Positions 5,478 through 7,637 of a stretch of 7,637 nucleotides of DNA are shown in pieces (the first letter of the stretch is position 1; each line of letters opens with the position of its first letter). Source of the stretch: Clostridia bacterium (GTDB lineage: Bacteria; Bacillota_E; SLMV01; PUMD01); assembly GCA_003563755.1 (NCBI GenBank), contig PWUB01000027.1, positions 1 through 7,637 on the forward strand, read 5' to 3'. The position numbers and the translations under genes are program-made. The notes beneath the pieces were generated by a model. It made no database searches. It was given only the letters and a program-made list of their open reading frames with translations, and was not told the DNA's origin.

Positions 5478-7316
5478 ATGCTCGACTATCACAACCACCT
5501 GGAAAAAGGAGATCTCTCTCCCGCCTACCTGGAGCAGTTCGCTCGCCAGGCACGGGCCCGGGGAGTGACGGAGATCGGGATCAGCGAACACAGCTACATG
5601 TTCACCGAGTTCAGGCCGCTTTACGAGCGCGAGCTGGCCTCGGTGGAGGGTGACCTGGCCTCAAGGCAGCGGGACTGGCTGGAAGGCAAGGGGTTCCGGT
5701 GGCGGCTGGACGACTACTTCGACCTGGTCCGTTCCGCCCGGGTGGAGGGAATTGGCTTCCGGGTCGGACTCGAGGTCGACTATTTCCCCGGCGGTGAGGA
5801 GCTGACGGCGGAGGTGCTGAGAGACCGGCCCTGGGATTACGTCATCGGTTCCGTTCACTGGGTCGACGGGTGGGTGTACGACCTGTGGCCCGAGACCTGG
5901 CGGGGAAGGGACACCCGCGCCGCCTGGTCGCGGTACTTCCGGGTCGCGGAGATGGCGGTGCGTTCGGGTCTCTTTGATATCCTGGGGCATCCGGACAGTA
6001 TCAAGGTCTTCGGATACCGTCCGGGATCATCCGTTGCAGCTGGGGTCCAGCGCCTGGTCGACACCATGGCGGAGACCGGGGTTGCGGCAGAGCTGAACAC
6101 CGCCTTCCGTTACCGCGGGCACTCCTCGAACTTCTGCCCCGACCCGGAGTTCCTCCGGCTCCTGGCCAGCCGCGGCGTCCCCATCACCCTGGGTTCCGAT
6201 GCCCACCTGCCGCCCGAGGCCGGCCTGCTCCTGGACGAGGCGGTGGCCCAGGCCCTCGAGTGCGGGCACGATCACTGCCTCGGTTTTCACCGGAGAGATC
6301 CCGTTCGGCACCGGCTGATCGCCCATGAGCCCACGGACGTCAGCGACGGCATGGACGCCCCGGAGCGGATCCGGGAGCGATACCTGGGAAGCATCCTCGG
6401 ACTGGCCGTGGGAGATGCCGTGGGCACCACCCTCGAGTTCCGGCCCCCCGGCACCTTCAGTCCCCAGGAGGACATGGTGGGTGGAGGGCCCTTCGGCCTC
6501 GAGCCCGGGGAGTGGACGGACGACACCTCCATGGCTCTGTGTCTGGCCGCCAGCCTGCTGGAGGCGGGCAGCTTCGACCCTGCCGACCAGGTGGACCGCT
6601 ACCTCCGCTGGTGGCGGGAGGGATACATGAGCAGCACCGGGGAGTGCTTCGACATCGGAAACACCATCAGGGACGCCCTGGCGAGATACTCCCGTTCGGG
6701 GGATCCGCTATCCGGCTCGACGCACCCCCGGTCGGCGGGAAACGGTTCCCTGATGCGCCTGGCCCCGGTACCTCTCCTCTACCGGCTGCGCCCGCGGCTG
6801 GCCGTTGAGCGCTCCGGGCTCAGCTCCCGCACCACCCACGGGGCGAAAGCCGCGGTGGATGCGTGCCGCTACATGGGAGCCCTGCTGGTGGACGCCGTGG
6901 GTGGGGTGAGCAAGGATGTGCTCCTGCGGGATCGGTACGAGCCCGTGCCGGGATACTGGGCCGGCAGGCCCCTGGTGCCGGAGGTGGATGAGGTGGCCTG
7001 CGGATCCTTCAGGCGCAGAGAGCCCCCGGAGATCCGGGGCACCGGGTACGTGGTTAAGAGCCTGGAGGCGGCCCTGTGGGCCCTGTACGAAAGCACCAGC
7101 TTCCGGGAGGGTTGCCTGATGGCGGCGAACCTCGGAGATGATGCCGACACCACCGCCGCCGTATACGGGCAGCTGGCGGGTGCGCTGTACGGGGTGAACG
7201 GCATCGACCGCACGTGGCTGGAGAAGCTCGCGCACCGGGACCTGCTGGAGGACACGGCGGAGAGGCTGTATCGGCTGGCCGAGGATCTCCCCGAAGCGTA
7301 CCTGGGGAAACCATGA
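5478..7316 (+). CDS. PHP-family phosphoesterase fused to ADP-ribosylglycohydrolase
   Basis: A 612-residue cytoplasmic two-domain enzyme. Residues 1-280 are a PHP domain of the histidinol-phosphatase (HisJ) type with all expected metal ligands: DYHNHL (His5, His7), ISEHSY (His38), GLEVDYFPG (Glu99), IGSVHW (His127), LGHPDSI (His171) and LGSDAH (Asp241, His243). Residues about 296-605 are a DraG/ARH-type ADP-ribosyl hydrolase: [13 protein letters not shown] (304-316), WTDDTSM (346-352, metal-binding Asp pair), GNGSLMR (421-427), TTHG (452-455) and [11 protein letters not shown] (551-561, second metal-binding cluster). The linker is about 15 residues; no Shine-Dalgarno precedes the internal Met292, so this is a true fusion. 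PHP proteins hydrolyse phosphate esters; ARH proteins remove ADP-ribose from proteins or split ADP-ribosyl bonds. A combined substrate containing both ADP-ribose and a phosphate is an attractive guess. A role in histidine synthesis is not supported by the neighbours. It is divergent from the regulator operon and shares its AT-rich control region. Confidence 0.9.
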   Translation: MLDYHNHLEKGDLSPAYLEQFARQARARGVTEIGISEHSYMFTEFRPLYERELASVEGDLASRQRDWLEGKGFRWRLDDYFDLVRSARVEGIGFRVGLEVDYFPGGEELTAEVLRDRPWDYVIGSVHWVDGWVYDLWPETWRGRDTRAAWSRYFRVAEMAVRSGLFDILGHPDSIKVFGYRPGSSVAAGVQRLVDTMAETGVAAELNTAFRYRGHSSNFCPDPEFLRLLASRGVPITLGSDAHLPPEAGLLLDEAVAQALECGHDHCLGFHRRDPVRHRLIAHEPTDVSDGMDAPERIRERYLGSILGLAVGDAVGTTLEFRPPGTFSPQEDMVGGGPFGLEPGEWTDDTSMALCLAASLLEAGSFDPADQVDRYLRWWREGYMSSTGECFDIGNTIRDALARYSRSGDPLSGSTHPRSAGNGSLMRLAPVPLLYRLRPRLAVERSGLSSRTTHGAKAAVDACRYMGALLVDAVGGVSKDVLLRDRYEPVPGYWAGRPLVPEVDEVACGSFRRREPPEIRGTGYVVKSLEAALWALYESTSFREGCLMAANLGDDADTTAAVYGQLAGALYGVNGIDRTWLEKLAHRDLLEDTAERLYRLAEDLPEAYLGKP

Positions 7317-7320
7317 TAGA

Positions 7321-7363
7321 ACGAGGGTTCCGCGCCCCTTCTCACCGCGGAACCCCGGCTCGT
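7321..7363. terminator. Shared hairpin between convergent genes, possible bidirectional terminator
   Basis: GGGTTCCGCG (7325-7334) pairs perfectly with CGCGGAACCC (7346-7355), a 10-bp GC-rich stem with an 11-base loop; ACGAG (7321-7325) and CTCGT (7359-7363) can extend it after a small bulge. It lies between the stops of the PHP-ARH gene and the convergent right-edge gene. There is no T-run on either side, so termination may be rho-dependent or the hairpin may protect the 3' ends. Confidence 0.6.
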
Positions 7364-7373
7364 CCCGGCACCC

Positions 7374-7637
7374 CTAGAGTTGCAGGGCCTCACTGATGAG
7401 ACCCATCGCCTCATCCTCGGACTTCATGCTGTCACCCAACAGGGTGGCCATCCTGTCCACGTCGCGGTGGGTGAGTCTCTTTTCTCCCGTGTACGGAAAG
7501 GACAGCAGTTCGGAGAGCTGGGAGTAGTTGCCCGCGGCCCTTCGATAGAGGCACAGGGCCCGGGGAGGAAGCTTGAGATGCTTGGATTCGGCGGTGACAC
7601 ACTCGAGGTAGCGGGCGGCTGCCGCCCTGCACCAGCC
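7374..7637 (-). CDS. Unrecognised protein, C-terminal part (runs off the right edge)
   Basis: The minus-strand frame is open from the window edge to a TAG at 7374-7376, giving the last 87 residues of a larger protein. The codons have the strong GC bias at third positions of the neighbouring genes, which supports real coding. The sequence looks mainly alpha-helical and charged (for example LPPRALCLYRRAAGNYSQL, then THRDVDRMATLLGDSMKSED), with no membrane segment. I recognise no family or catalytic motif. It converges on the PHP-ARH gene, so the two are not in one operon. Its promoter and N-terminus lie outside the window. Confidence 0.7.
   Translation of the reverse strand, partial: GWCRAAAARYLECVTAESKHLKLPPRALCLYRRAAGNYSQLSELLSFPYTGEKRLTHRDVDRMATLLGDSMKSEDEAMGLISEALQL

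Noticed and set aside
7128..7160. GDDAD in the second ARH metal cluster where GGDAD or GGDTD is often seen
   Set aside because: From what I know of the family this variant is common, and the metal-binding Asp residues are retained.
1..7637. CRISPR array, tRNA or rRNA genes
   Set aside because: No regularly spaced repeats with spacers, no cloverleaf and no rRNA-like sequence were seen.

Overview
The window looks like chromosome of a high-GC, Gram-positive-like bacterium, probably a high-GC member of Bacillota. The evidence is strong Shine-Dalgarno sequences, a class D/E-type sortase next to a secreted surface protein, and a decayed ISLre2-type transposase. The taxonomy is inference. The right half (about 3210-7637) is visibly GC-rich with tightly packed genes. 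The left half (about 1-3200) is less GC-rich, gene-poor and contains the dead transposase, so it looks like an accessory or more recently assembled segment.

Left segment, all on the minus strand. A sortase (1265-1900) has its own promoter-like sequence (1926-1954) and a good rho-independent terminator (1149-1182). About 500 bases downstream, after a stretch rich in hairpins, comes the N-terminal 216 residues of a large exported protein (1-649, running off the left edge). The pairing suggests a sortase and a surface substrate, but the substrate's C-terminal sorting signal lies outside the window. From 2148 to about 3200 there is an ISLre2/UPF0236-like transposase pseudogene with two frameshifts and two in-frame stops. 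Its N-terminus is missing, and its reading frame abuts the stop codon of the next gene.

Right segment. A winged-helix regulator (4790-5341) and a predicted zinc metallopeptidase with a C-terminal ComEA-like helix-hairpin-helix domain (3210-4793) form an operon on the minus strand. They overlap by ATGA, so they are probably translationally coupled. Divergent from them on the plus strand is a 612-residue fusion of a PHP-family phosphoesterase and an ADP-ribosylglycohydrolase (5478-7316). The intergenic region between the divergent units holds three copies of TATAGMAT overlapping a sigma-70-like promoter, a candidate operator for the regulator. At the far right the C-terminal 87 residues of an unrecognised protein (7374-7637, minus) converge on the fusion gene, with a shared hairpin between them.

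The most interesting hypothesis is that the regulator, the HExxH protease with the HhH tail and the PHP-ARH enzyme form one regulated module. In it a protease-regulator pair would control an enzyme acting on ADP-ribose-linked phosphate compounds. The domain calls rest on visible motifs. The functional link is inference from gene order and shared regulatory DNA.
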